Below, one piece after another: positions 34,109 to 43,586 of a DNA stretch of 63,880 bases. The DNA is from Paenibacillus peoriae KCTC 3763 (lineage in GTDB: Bacteria; Bacillota; Bacilli; Paenibacillales; Paenibacillaceae): the NCBI RefSeq assembly GCF_000236805.1, contig NZ_AGFX01000014.1, positions 1-63,880 on the forward strand, read 5' to 3'. Under the pieces are notes generated by a model. The model ran no database searches. It was given only the letters and a program-made list of their open reading frames with translations, and had not been told where the DNA came from. Positions within the stretch are counted from its first letter, which is position 1. Each line of letters starts with the position of its first letter. The translations under genes were made by a program, and so were the position numbers.

Positions 34109-34423
34109 TTATGAATATCTCTTGGCAAGCTTTTGCTGATGTGTTCGAAAAATATCCTCCAAGGTGATGTCATACTTGTTGGCGATTACGATGAGATTAC
34201 CCAGTACGTCTCCAAGTTCTTCAGTTAAATGTTCCTTGTTCTCCTCGAATGAACCATCGATCTCATCAGGCCGGTCTCTGCCGATCTCTAGGGCGCGAAT
34301 AGCTCTCGCAACCTCCCCAGTTTCCTCTGCCAGGAAACCAATTCGAACGAAGATATCCCAATCCGACCAGCTTCTCTTGTGATAATAATGCTTTACCCAC
34401 TGTTGAAATTCATTAATATCCAT
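34109..34423 (-). CDS. MazG-like nucleotide pyrophosphohydrolase
   Basis: The 104-residue all-alpha NTP pyrophosphatase has the metal-binding signatures EETGEVARAI and EELGDVLGNLI (ExxE...ExxD). It would hydrolyse non-canonical or excess NTPs to NMP and pyrophosphate. The frame opens at 34543, but ATG 34423 after GGGAGG is correct for the family length. It is the single-domain type, not the double-domain MazG. Confidence 0.9.
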   Translation of the reverse strand: MDINEFQQWVKHYYHKRSWSDWDIFVRIGFLAEETGEVARAIRALEIGRDRPDEIDGSFEENKEHLTEELGDVLGNLIVIANKYDITLEDIFRTHQQKLAKRYS

Positions 34424-34551
34424 ATTCAGCCTCCCAACTGAAACCCATACATAGGTGCTGGCTATACATAAAACCATTAGGTTTAGATGAAACGGAAACA
34501 CTTGTTCGTATTTTATTATATAATATGAGAGAGTATTTTTCAAAGAAAAAT

Positions 34552-34590
34552 TAAAAAAGCCGATTGCTTGAAAAGCAACCGACTTTTTTA
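34552..34590 (-). terminator. Terminator of the ABC exporter operon
   Basis: On the minus strand AAAAAAGTCGGTTGCTT pairs with AAGCAATCGGCTTTTTT, followed by T residues. Confidence 0.88.
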
Positions 34591-34633
34591 AAGAACGTTG
34601 ACCTAGATGATGCGACCATATCCGGTCAGTCTG

Positions 34634-36373
34634 CTAGGCCGTAGTAAACTGGCTATTGTAGAGCGCGGCATAATGGCCACCGCTTGCAAGCAGCTCTTCA
34701 TGGGTTCCACTTTCGACGACATCGCCGTTTTTCATGTATAAAATCAGATCTGCTTCACGAATGGTTGATAGTCGGTGGGCGATCACAAAGCTGGTTCGTC
34801 CGGCGATCATTTTCATAAATGCTTTTTGGATACGCGCTTCTGTCAGGGTGTCTATGCTGCTGGTCGCTTCATCCAGTATAAGCATAGGCGGGTCAACCAG
34901 GATCACCCGTGCAATAGTGAGCAACTGTTTTTGCCCTTGGGACAGGTTGTCGCCTGAGCCGCTGATGACGGTGTCGTAGCCATGAGGCAGCCGTTTAATG
35001 AAGCTATGTGCATTGGCAGCCGTTGCAGCTGCGATGACTTCTTCTTCTGTGGCTTCCGGCTTTCCGTAAGCGATATTGTCCCGAATGGTGCCGCTGAACA
35101 GCCATGTATCCTGAAGCACCATGCCAAAATTCGTCCGCAGGCTGTCCCGGGACATGTCGTTGATATTCACTCCGTCGATGGATATGGAGCCGCTGTCCAC
35201 ATCATAAAACCGCATGAGCAGGTTGACGAGTGTCGTTTTGCCTGCCCCGGTCTGACCAACAATCGCGACCCGGGTACCCGGCTTAACTTCCAGACTAAAG
35301 TCCGTAATGAGCGTACGTTCCGGGTTATAGGAGAATTTGACATGATCAAAAAGAATCGTACCTCTGCTGCGCTCCAGTTGCACTGCGTTTGATTTTTCCG
35401 GCTGCTCTGGCGGCGAGTCCAGAATGGCAAATATGCGCTGAGCCGAAGCTGTAGCCGATTGGAACTGGGTAAGCACACCCGTAATTTCATTAAAGGGCTT
35501 GGCGAACAAATTAGTATAAATCAGAAAGCTCGATAATCCGCCTACCGAGATCACACCCAAAATGATGGATATACAGCCAATCATCGCGGTAACGGAAAAA
35601 GTCATGTTGTTTACCAATCGGGTGGAGGGGTTCGATAATGATCCATAGAATTGCGATTTTACCCCGGCTTGATACAATTGTTCGTTTTTGGCGGAAAACT
35701 CCTCGAACGTGCGGTTTTCATAATGAAAGGCGGTCACCACCCGCTGTCCGCCGATCATTTCCTCCACGTAACCGTTCAGGCTTCCTAAAATTTTGGCCTG
35801 TTCGCGAAACATGCGTTGGGATCTTGTGGTAATAAATCTGGCCACGCCATATGTGACGGGGGCTGATACAAGTACCACCAGCGTCATGATAGGGCTGATA
35901 TACAACATGAGCACAATGGAGCCTAGGATGGTAACAATTCCGGTAATCAAGGTAGAGAAACCTTGTAACAATCCATCTGACACAGCATCCATATCGTTCA
36001 CAAATCGGCTAATGCTGTCTCCTTGAGGGTGATTGTCATGGAAGCTTAGCGGAAGGATGTTAAAATGATCAAATAACTCCCGTCGCATATCATTTACCGT
36101 CTGAAAAGCAATCCGGTTCGTCAAATACGTGAGCAGCCAGCTAAACAGACTGCCTACGGCATATACAATGCCTAATCCGGCTAGAATTTGTGCGACACTT
36201 TTAAAATCCACGACTCCCTGACCCACCATATGGTCAATGACCCGACCAATCATATAAGGACCGATCAGACTGGCAAGCACACTGATAATTGCACAGACGG
36301 CAACCCCGAATGCTGTATTCTTATACTGATTCACATAGGTTAACAGCCTTTTCCACGTTTCCTTGCTGCTCAT
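34634..36373 (-). CDS. ABC exporter half-transporter, canonical ATPase subunit
   Basis: The 579-residue protein has six membrane helices followed by an ATPase domain: Walker A GQTGAGKTT, Walker B MLILDEATSSID with the catalytic Glu, and switch His in FVIAHRLSTI. Its signature is LSQGQKQ, not LSGGQ. Paired with the upstream subunit it forms a heterodimer with one degenerate site, as in BmrCD or TM287/288. The start overlaps the upstream stop (TAATG). The substrate is probably a drug, lipid or peptide. Confidence 0.9.
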   Translation of the reverse strand: MSSKETWKRLLTYVNQYKNTAFGVAVCAIISVLASLIGPYMIGRVIDHMVGQGVVDFKSVAQILAGLGIVYAVGSLFSWLLTYLTNRIAFQTVNDMRRELFDHFNILPLSFHDNHPQGDSISRFVNDMDAVSDGLLQGFSTLITGIVTILGSIVLMLYISPIMTLVVLVSAPVTYGVARFITTRSQRMFREQAKILGSLNGYVEEMIGGQRVVTAFHYENRTFEEFSAKNEQLYQAGVKSQFYGSLSNPSTRLVNNMTFSVTAMIGCISIILGVISVGGLSSFLIYTNLFAKPFNEITGVLTQFQSATASAQRIFAILDSPPEQPEKSNAVQLERSRGTILFDHVKFSYNPERTLITDFSLEVKPGTRVAIVGQTGAGKTTLVNLLMRFYDVDSGSISIDGVNINDMSRDSLRTNFGMVLQDTWLFSGTIRDNIAYGKPEATEEEVIAAATAANAHSFIKRLPHGYDTVISGSGDNLSQGQKQLLTIARVILVDPPMLILDEATSSIDTLTEARIQKAFMKMIAGRTSFVIAHRLSTIREADLILYMKNGDVVESGTHEELLASGGHYAALYNSQFTTA

Positions 36374-38163
36374 TAGTCTACCTCCTGCGTTGAGAGCTGG
36401 GAACGATTAATTTCCTTATATACATCCGAGCTGCTCATCAACTGATCATGTGTGCCGATGCCGGTAATCCGCCCTTCATCAAATACAATGATTTTATCGG
36501 CATGCTGCACGCTGCTTACTCGTTGCGAGACCAGCAGGACCGTCATATGGGTGCTATGGTCCCGTAGCGATTTACGCAGGGCGGCGTCGGTTGCAAAATC
36601 AAGTGCGCTTGAGGAATCATCCAGAATGAGGATTTGCGGATTCCCGACAATAGCTCTTGCAATAGTAAGTCGCTGTTTTTGGCCTCCCGACAGATTAAGA
36701 CCACCTCGGGTAATCGGGGCATCGTATTTTTCAGGTAAGCTGGAAATGAACTCTTCCGCTTGAGCGATGGCGGCCGCCCGCGCCACTTCTTCATCGGTAG
36801 CGTGTTCATTGCCCCAGCGGATATTATCCGCTATGGTGCCGGTGAACAGTAGTGCCTTTTGCGGGACAATCCCGATCTTTTGCCGCAGCTGCTTAAGCTT
36901 GTAATCCCGGACATCGATTCCATCGACCCGTATACTGCCTTCCACCGCATCATAGAATCGGGGAATGAGGTTCACAAATGTAGATTTCCCCGAGCCTGTT
37001 CCTCCAATGATGCCGACCGTTTCACCCGGATAGATGTTCACGTCTACATCGCTAAGCGCCATTTGTCCCGTTGGATTGTAGCCAAAGGAAACATGATCAA
37101 AAGAGATAGCTGGTACGGTGTCTTGTGGGGATGCGTGACTGTCTGCTTCATCTCTGTATTGAGTGGAGACTGAGGCTGGCTGACCCCCAGATGTGACAGC
37201 ATCAGAGATTGAAGCCTGCGTATCCAGCACCTCCTGAATCCGTGCTGCTGAGGTGGAGGCTTTGGTGAACAAAATAATTAAATTGGTCACCACAATCAGA
37301 GCCAGTAAAATCTGCGTGATATAATTAATAAAGGCTATAATCTCCCCTTGTGAAAGAGATCCGTACTGGATATGGATGCCCCCGATCCACAGGATTGCAA
37401 TAATGGCTCCGTTAACCACCAGCAAGGTGGTCGGACTAAGCAAAGCGGAAATACGACCGACACGAATGGCCGTCTGGGTCAGATCATCGGAGGCAGTAGT
37501 GAACTTTAATCGTTCAGTCCCTCTTTTGGCAAAAGCCCGTATGACTCGTACCCCGGTCAGATTTTCGCTTAGCAGCAAAGCGATTTTATCCAGCTTTTTC
37601 TGATATAAGCGGTAGAGCGGTGAAGCCTTCGTAATAACCAGATATAAAATCAAAGCCAGGACCGGCGTAGCCGCCAACAGTACCAAAGCCAGACGGAAGT
37701 CCAGAATCATCGACATAATGATAGCTCCGATACAAATAAAGGGAGCGCGAATAACCAGACGAATCAGCATGGCCACTGCCGTCTGGAGCTGATTAACATC
37801 GTTTGTGATCCGGTTAATGAGCGAAGGTGTACCAAACTGATCGAGATCCGCATAAGAAAGCGAAAAAATGTGCTGGAACATCGTATTGCGCAGCGTCGTA
37901 CCAAAGCCTTGAGAGGTCCGGGCTGCATAAAACTGACACACCATTGAACTGCCGAAGCCCAATAGGGTCATAAGCAACATCAAAAGACCCATCTGCCACA
38001 CATAATGGGTATCTTCTTTGCCAACGCCATGATTAATCATGAGAGCAACCATGGTAGGTAGCAATAGTTCCAAGATGGCCTCAATGAGTTTGAACAGGGG
38101 CCCAAGGATGCTTTCCTTTTTATAAGGCTTCAAAAAAACAGCGAATTTCAGCAAATAAACCAT
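36373..38163 (-). CDS. ABC exporter half-transporter, degenerate ATPase subunit
   Basis: This 596-residue partner has six helices and an ATPase domain with Walker A GGTGSGKST and the normal signature LSGGQKQ. Its Walker B ends in DD (LILDDSSSALD), replacing the catalytic Glu with Asp, and the switch His is Gln (LLVSQRVSSV). This is the degenerate half of heterodimeric exporters. ATG 38163 is taken as the start; GTG 38166 is adjacent. It is transcribed divergently from a LysR-type gene. Confidence 0.9.
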   Translation of the reverse strand: MVYLLKFAVFLKPYKKESILGPLFKLIEAILELLLPTMVALMINHGVGKEDTHYVWQMGLLMLLMTLLGFGSSMVCQFYAARTSQGFGTTLRNTMFQHIFSLSYADLDQFGTPSLINRITNDVNQLQTAVAMLIRLVIRAPFICIGAIIMSMILDFRLALVLLAATPVLALILYLVITKASPLYRLYQKKLDKIALLLSENLTGVRVIRAFAKRGTERLKFTTASDDLTQTAIRVGRISALLSPTTLLVVNGAIIAILWIGGIHIQYGSLSQGEIIAFINYITQILLALIVVTNLIILFTKASTSAARIQEVLDTQASISDAVTSGGQPASVSTQYRDEADSHASPQDTVPAISFDHVSFGYNPTGQMALSDVDVNIYPGETVGIIGGTGSGKSTFVNLIPRFYDAVEGSIRVDGIDVRDYKLKQLRQKIGIVPQKALLFTGTIADNIRWGNEHATDEEVARAAAIAQAEEFISSLPEKYDAPITRGGLNLSGGQKQRLTIARAIVGNPQILILDDSSSALDFATDAALRKSLRDHSTHMTVLLVSQRVSSVQHADKIIVFDEGRITGIGTHDQLMSSSDVYKEINRSQLSTQEVD

Positions 38164-38224
38164 CACCTAACCTAAATAATATATAAAGCCTGTTGACCCA
38201 ACGCGATAACTGAATTGATTATGG

Positions 38225-38284
38225 CATATCCCAACCTATATGAATAATATTTAATATATATTAGAGGTATATGTATTACATATA
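38225..38284. promoter_or_regulatory. Divergent control region with LysR-type palindromes
   Basis: TATATGTA-T-TACATATA (38268-38284) is a perfect palindrome of the T-N11-A type bound by LysR regulators. CATAT-N8-ATATG (about 38225-38242) is a second inverted repeat. They lie in the AT-rich space between the LysR gene and the ABC exporter genes. Confidence 0.5.
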
Positions 38285-38303
38285 TCAGTACCGGAGGTCC
38301 ATG

Positions 38304-39194
38304 ATGGAATTGAGACATCTCAAGTATTTTCTGGCGATTGCAGAGGCCAGACAAATTACGGCAGCCGCGAAAAAGCTGAAAATGGCCCAGCCTCCCTTAA
38401 GTCAGCAGCTCATGCAGCTGGAGGAGGAGCTTGGTGTGAAACTCGTGCATCGAGGTCCACGAAGCCTTCACCTGACGGAGGCGGGCATCATTTTGCAGAA
38501 TAGGGCCAAGCAGATTTTGGAGCTGACAGAGGCTACGACAAGAGAAATCAATGATGTTGCCATGGGCATGAAGGGCACCCTCACGATTGGAACCGTCTCC
38601 TCTTCCGGCGCAGCCCTGATGAAGGACAGGCTTTCCGAATTCCACAAAAACTATGCGGGTGTAAAATTTGAAATTCATGAGGGAAATACGTTCATGATCC
38701 TCGACCTTTTGAACAAGGGAATTGTAGAGGTCGGTATTGTCAGAACACCGTTCAACACCACCGATTTGGGCTGCAGATATGCAGCCTCCGAGCCGATGGT
38801 CGCAGTAATGACAGAAGAGCACGACTGGAACCCTGACCAGAAGACCATCACATTGTCAGAGTTGAAGAACAGGCCGTTAATTGTATACCGCCGCTTTGAA
38901 CAATTGATCCACGATACCTGCATGAAGCATGGCTTTGAGCCGAACTTCTTTTGCAAAAACGATGATGCTCGCACCACGCTTCACTGGGCTAATGAAGGTC
39001 TGGGTATCGGTATGATTTCGCGGTCTGCGTTGTCACTGGGCAGCAACAACCAGTTAATCGTGAAGGAAATTATGTGCGAAGAATTGCATACTCGTGTAGC
39101 CGCTGTGTGGCTCAAGGATAAATACATGTCATCCCTGGCTTCCCGATTTATCGAAAGTTTTAGCCGGGCATCCGATGAGGACAACCTGCGGTAG
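38304..39194 (+). CDS. LysR-family transcriptional regulator
   Basis: The 296-residue regulator has an N-terminal winged helix (MELRHLKYFLAIAEARQITAAA, LSQQLMQLEEELGVKLVHRG) and a two-lobed periplasmic-protein-like effector domain. ATG 38304 is preferred, as GGAGG is too close to ATG 38301. It is transcribed divergently from the heterodimeric exporter, which it probably controls in response to an exported compound. Confidence 0.9.
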   Translation: MELRHLKYFLAIAEARQITAAAKKLKMAQPPLSQQLMQLEEELGVKLVHRGPRSLHLTEAGIILQNRAKQILELTEATTREINDVAMGMKGTLTIGTVSSSGAALMKDRLSEFHKNYAGVKFEIHEGNTFMILDLLNKGIVEVGIVRTPFNTTDLGCRYAASEPMVAVMTEEHDWNPDQKTITLSELKNRPLIVYRRFEQLIHDTCMKHGFEPNFFCKNDDARTTLHWANEGLGIGMISRSALSLGSNNQLIVKEIMCEELHTRVAAVWLKDKYMSSLASRFIESFSRASDEDNLR

Positions 39195-39316
39195 CTGATT
39201 TTTTTAAGATTATAGAATTGATAATAAGCATCTTTTTGTAAAATCTCATTTGAATTGCAAACGGGAACTGGATATAGTAGTACAGTAGGATAGCGATAGA
39301 ATGGAGTTTTGAACAC

Positions 39317-39742
39317 ATGCCACACAATGCGAAGGTCCAAATCCGTCTTCATAGTCATCATGATGGGGAAGATGTGGTTCAGGAGCTTTCCGGAGAAGCC
39401 ATCGTGCGTGGGAAGCATCTATATATAAGGTACGATGAGCCGCAGGAGGGTCCTCAGGGGGGAACGACACGGAACACGGTCAAAATCGGACCTGATGAAC
39501 TTAAACTGATCCGTCACGGCGAGATCCAGTCGGAGCAGTCATTTGCGCTGGGACGCAGGTTGCCGGGATTTTACCGATCACCTTATTTGAACCTGAACAT
39601 GTCTGCGCATACGCAGAAGCTTGATATTCGGATGGATGGATTTACCGGATATGTGAGCTGGACCTATGATTTGTACGTATTTGAGGATTTCTCGGGGCAT
39701 TTTGCCATCAGTTTGCATATACAGGAGGAGCAACAATCATGA
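39317..39742 (+). CDS. ywiB: YwiB family protein (DUF1934)
   Basis: The 141-residue protein forms a lipocalin-like beta-barrel in this family. Visible segments are [39 protein letters not shown] and [10 protein letters not shown]. Function is unknown. It overlaps argS by 4 bases (ATGA), exactly as ywiB and argS are paired in Bacillus. Confidence 0.88.
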   Translation: MPHNAKVQIRLHSHHDGEDVVQELSGEAIVRGKHLYIRYDEPQEGPQGGTTRNTVKIGPDELKLIRHGEIQSEQSFALGRRLPGFYRSPYLNLNMSAHTQKLDIRMDGFTGYVSWTYDLYVFEDFSGHFAISLHIQEEQQS

Positions 39743-41418
39743 CAAGCAATCCACTGGAACTTATTAATCAAAAGGTGACCTCGGCAATCGAGGCCGCGAT
39801 ACTGGCTGCCGGAATCGTGAGCCGCGAAGAGCTGCCGACCATTACGCTGGAGGTGCCAAAGGACAAATCACATGGTGATTTGGCTACCAACGCGGCGATG
39901 CAGCTTACCCGTATTGCCAAGAAGAATCCGCGTCAAATCGCTGAAGAACTGATCGCAAATATGGATTTGGCTGCTGCTTCTATTGAGAGTGCGGAAATTG
40001 CCGGACCTGGCTTTATTAACTTTCGCCTGAACAAGAGCTACCTATATACAATTATTCAACAAGTACAAGCGCAGGGAGCAGATTACGGACGTGTGCAGGC
40101 AGGCGCAGGCAAAAAGGTCCAAATCGAATTTGTCAGTGCGAACCCGACAGGTAGTCTCCATCTGGGCCATGCGCGTGGCGCAGCAGTTGGGGATGCTCTT
40201 TGCAACGTGCTTGATTATGCCGGATACCAGGTCACTCGTGAATACTACATTAATGATGCGGGCAACCAGATTTACAACATGAGCCGTTCTATTGAAGCGC
40301 GTTATTTGCAGGAGCTGGGACAGCCTGCGGAGATGCCGGAGGACGGTTACCATGGTGAGGATATCATCGGATTTGCCAAGGAGCTGGTGGCCGAGAAGGG
40401 TGATGCTCTGTTGTCCATGGAACCTGGGGACCGCGCCGCTTATTTCCGCGAATATGGTCTGGAAAAGGAACTGAACAAGATCAAGCGTGATCTGGAACGA
40501 TTCCGTGTACCGTTTGACTCCTGGTTCAGTGAAACATCACTGTACGACAACGGCGAAGTGCTCAAATCGCTGAACGAACTTCGCGACCGTGATGAAATCT
40601 ACGAGAAAGACGGAGCTACGTGGCTCAATACGACCAAATACGGCGATGATAAAGACCGCGTTTTGATCAAAAATGACGGAACCTACACATATCTGACTCC
40701 GGATATTGCTTACCATAGCGATAAATATGCTCGTGGTTACGATACGATCATCAACATCTGGGGCGCGGATCACCATGGCTACATTCCACGGATGAAGGCA
40801 GCTATGGAAGCACTGGGGAATGACCCGGATAAGCTTAAAGTGCTGATTGCCCAAATGGTCAGCCTGTTCCAAAACGGAGAAAAGGTGAAGATGTCCAAGC
40901 GTACCGGCAAGGCCGTGACGATGGAAGACCTGATGGAAGAAGTAGGCGTGGATGCGATTCGTTATTTCTTCACGATGCGCAGCATGGATTCGCATCTGGA
41001 TTTTGATATGGATTTGGCGATTTCGACCTCCAATGAAAATCCGGTATTCTACGTGCAATATGCTCACGCACGTGCGTGCAGCGTATATCGTCAGGCTGAG
41101 GAGCAGGGCATTGCTGTACTGCCACTGGCAGAGGTAGACCTGTCCAAGCTGACAGCTGAGCATGAATATGACCTGTTGCGCAAAATCGGCGAGCTGCCAG
41201 AAGAAGTATCTGTTGCAGCAGCAAACTTTGCGCCGCACCGTATGATTCGCTATGTCTACGAGCTGGCATCCTTATTCCACAGCTACTATAAGGCAGAGCG
41301 CGTCATCACCGAGGATGCTGCTCAGACGCAAGCTCGCTTGGCGCTGTTTGGCGCGGTGCGTACCACCATTGCCAACGTATTGAAGCTGGTGGGTGTGTCT
41401 GCACCGGAACGTATGTAA
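39739..41418 (+). CDS. argS: Arginyl-tRNA synthetase
   Basis: This class I synthetase charges tRNA-Arg and needs the tRNA for activation. The 559-residue protein has the N-terminal Add1 domain, HIGH motif as HLGH ([12 protein letters not shown], near residue 138), the KMSKS equivalent [10 protein letters not shown] (near 382) and the C-terminal DALR anticodon-binding domain ([16 protein letters not shown]). AGGAGGAG lies inside the end of ywiB. Translation is coupled. Confidence 0.97.
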   Translation: MTSNPLELINQKVTSAIEAAILAAGIVSREELPTITLEVPKDKSHGDLATNAAMQLTRIAKKNPRQIAEELIANMDLAAASIESAEIAGPGFINFRLNKSYLYTIIQQVQAQGADYGRVQAGAGKKVQIEFVSANPTGSLHLGHARGAAVGDALCNVLDYAGYQVTREYYINDAGNQIYNMSRSIEARYLQELGQPAEMPEDGYHGEDIIGFAKELVAEKGDALLSMEPGDRAAYFREYGLEKELNKIKRDLERFRVPFDSWFSETSLYDNGEVLKSLNELRDRDEIYEKDGATWLNTTKYGDDKDRVLIKNDGTYTYLTPDIAYHSDKYARGYDTIINIWGADHHGYIPRMKAAMEALGNDPDKLKVLIAQMVSLFQNGEKVKMSKRTGKAVTMEDLMEEVGVDAIRYFFTMRSMDSHLDFDMDLAISTSNENPVFYVQYAHARACSVYRQAEEQGIAVLPLAEVDLSKLTAEHEYDLLRKIGELPEEVSVAAANFAPHRMIRYVYELASLFHSYYKAERVITEDAAQTQARLALFGAVRTTIANVLKLVGVSAPERM

Positions 41419-41431
41419 ATGCCGTAACGAT

Positions 41432-41486
41432 AAAAGGAACCGTCCGTACCATCCTGAACAGGGTGGCACGTGCGGTTCCTTTTTAT
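41432..41486 (+). terminator. Terminator of ywiB-argS
   Basis: AAAAGGAACCG pairs with CGGTTCCTTTT, enclosing an inner CCATCCTG/CAGGGTGG stem, and is followed by TTTTT. Confidence 0.88.
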
Positions 41487-41502
41487 ATGAAAGCGGCTTG
41501 GC

Positions 41503-42363
41503 TTAGTACCGTTCCAGCACCAGATTCGTTTTCAGGGAATCGGCAGGAACCAGCCATCCCTTGGATTGCAGCAAGTTGATCAGCTTGGTGCGGTTGCTGG
41601 CGGCAGTGCTGTAGTCCGAGGTTTTAAAAGAAATTTCGATGATGGTATCTGTACCGGACCCGTTCGCACTACGGATAGGCCAGACTTCAACGTCGGTGTC
41701 CAGTCCTTGGAAGCTGCCTTCATATTTGCTGACCTGTACAGGACCGCGTACTCTGGAGTCTGCCAGAGTTTTCTTGCCCCAGTTGCTGGATTTCCAGTTT
41801 TGCAGCTTGCCCGGAAGATTGTCCAATAGTTGCTTTAACGCCTGATCCGGGGAAGGAAGAGTTAATCCTTTGGAAGCGTTCGTTTTTTTATCATTGGAAA
41901 AGCTCAGAGTCTGTTTGCTATAACCCCAATCCACCTCAGCATCATAGTTATCGTCGGATGCGCTAAAACCTTCTTTATTGGCTTGGGTGAGAGCTGCGTC
42001 GATATCTCCGTTCGTGACTGTGTACCGCTTCTTGTAGGTTAATTCATAATTCTTTTTATCCTCTTTTTTGCGAAATCTGACGTTCCAGCCCTCGCCGTTC
42101 AGTTGAAGCTGATCGGTATCGAAATACTCTACGCTCAATCTTTTCCCCTCATCGTTAATTTGAAACTCATTTACTATGCTGTTTTCCAAAGAGCCATCTG
42201 CGTTGAGAACCTGAGCCGTGTCCAGCAGCAGCTTTACCTCATAGCTTGGAGTGGCATTGGCGGCGGCCTGTACAGGCTCGGCTCCCTTCCATCCCGTTAC
42301 GAGCAGTGCTGCGCTCAGGGTTAAGACCGACAATACTTTTGTAAAACGAAGACCCGTTTTCAT
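41503..42363 (-). CDS. Secreted CYTH-domain-like protein
   Basis: The 286-residue product has a signal peptide (cleavage probably after VQA, near residue 33). The mature part resembles the CYTH/triphosphate-tunnel fold: an N-terminal YEVKLLLD strand, a YFDTDQLQL segment, and GWNVRFRKKEDKKNYELTYK with alternating basic residues. CYTH enzymes hydrolyse triphosphates or polyphosphate and are normally cytosolic, so a secreted version is unusual. ATG 42363 follows GAGGAGAGGAT. Confidence 0.75.
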   Translation of the reverse strand: MKTGLRFTKVLSVLTLSAALLVTGWKGAEPVQAAANATPSYEVKLLLDTAQVLNADGSLENSIVNEFQINDEGKRLSVEYFDTDQLQLNGEGWNVRFRKKEDKKNYELTYKKRYTVTNGDIDAALTQANKEGFSASDDNYDAEVDWGYSKQTLSFSNDKKTNASKGLTLPSPDQALKQLLDNLPGKLQNWKSSNWGKKTLADSRVRGPVQVSKYEGSFQGLDTDVEVWPIRSANGSGTDTIIEISFKTSDYSTAASNRTKLINLLQSKGWLVPADSLKTNLVLERY

Positions 42364-42491
42364 TCTATCCTCTCCTCTTTGTCCGAATAGTAGGTACACG
42401 CTACACTTTACGGGCTCATTGTCAGTCGCATGTCAAGGGAAAGGGGGACTCCGGTAAAAAAATAACATAATTTCTATATGACAGGTAAGAT

Positions 42492-43385
42492 TTAATCTTG
42501 GTTCGATGACAAATATTCAGCGAAGCGGCGAATCAGTGCCGAACGGTGGCGATCTTGGTTGCTGACCATATAGATGTACCTTTCAACACGGTGACCCGGA
42601 ATGGGCCGGATCACCAGCAGCCCGCGTTCAACCTCCGACTGTACGGCAATGCGGGAGACGAAGGAGACGTGTTCTCCCAGCATGACCGCCTGTTTGATTG
42701 CTTCAAGTGAATCCAGCTCCAAATAGGAGGGAAGACGACGTCCGCCATGCTCCAACCATTTGTCGGTCATGTGCCGTGTGCTGGAATCTTTGCCGTGCAG
42801 CACGAAGGAGGAAGAAGCGATGCGCTCGGGCGTTAGCCCGACTTCGCTTGCAAGCGGGTGGCCGGGTGCGCAGATGAGTACCAATTCATCCTCGCTCAAG
42901 GGCTCCGGCACCAGTGTTGGCGTTTGAAATGGCTCTGCCGAGATGACACCCAGGTCAATTTCGTGGCGAGCGAGCATGTCCTTGATCACCGGAGCAGTTT
43001 TCACTGATAAGGAGATGTTAATCCCCGGATGCTCACGGGCAAAACGGTGCAACACAGCAGGAAGCACATAGGTAGCGGGGACGTAGCTTGCTCCAATTCG
43101 AATGCTTCCCCGCTGGAGCGTGTCGAATTCGCAGACGACCCTCTCCGCCTCGGCAGCGAGTGCGTTGATCTTGGCGGCATAGTGGAGTAGCGCATGACCG
43201 GCATCCGTCAGGATGATCTTGCCCATCCTTGTGTCAAACAGCTTTACACCGAATTCGCGCTCCAGATTTTTCATATGAAAGGTAACGGTTGGTTGTTTCA
43301 GACCGAGAAGCTCGGCCACGGTGGTAATTTTATGGTGCTTATCCAGCAGCTCTACAATGTGCAGCTTCAGCAGACTCAAATTCAC
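42492..43385 (-). CDS. LysR-family transcriptional regulator
   Basis: The 297-residue regulator has a winged helix (TTVAELLGLKQPTVTFHMKNLEREFGVKLFDT) and an effector domain. It resembles the CysL/YwfK branch. It lies divergently next to an ABC importer operon, and a LysR-type palindrome sits between them, so it probably controls that operon. GTG 43385 is the start, with only a weak ribosome-binding site. Confidence 0.88.
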   Translation of the reverse strand: MNLSLLKLHIVELLDKHHKITTVAELLGLKQPTVTFHMKNLEREFGVKLFDTRMGKIILTDAGHALLHYAAKINALAAEAERVVCEFDTLQRGSIRIGASYVPATYVLPAVLHRFAREHPGINISLSVKTAPVIKDMLARHEIDLGVISAEPFQTPTLVPEPLSEDELVLICAPGHPLASEVGLTPERIASSSFVLHGKDSSTRHMTDKWLEHGGRRLPSYLELDSLEAIKQAVMLGEHVSFVSRIAVQSEVERGLLVIRPIPGHRVERYIYMVSNQDRHRSALIRRFAEYLSSNQD

Positions 43386-43458
43386 TTGGGATGCCCCACT
43401 TTCTGATTGGTTGGAAACTTATGCTTGCCTCTGGTGCCACGGTATCAATCCCCTCTAT

Positions 43459-43473
43459 ATAGATTAAATCTAT
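43459..43473. promoter_or_regulatory. LysR-type operator
   Basis: ATAGATT-A-AATCTAT is a perfect 7-bp inverted repeat of 15 bases, the usual size for a LysR box. It lies 74 bases from the LysR start and 114 from the first ABC gene. Confidence 0.6.
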
Positions 43474-43586
43474 GAGTATTAACACAATTCATTGAAATAA
43501 TTAATTTTGTTTTAACTTTCCAATAACACAGGCGGCGAATTCAAGCTTTACACTGGGGTCAGTCAGAAGAACAGGCGGGTAATGCG

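Noticed and set aside
41432-41486. T-box-like AGGGTGGCACGTGCGG in the argS terminator
   Set aside because: It lies downstream of argS, no anticodon-specifier stem is visible, and the motif order does not match a T-box. It is simply part of the terminator stem.
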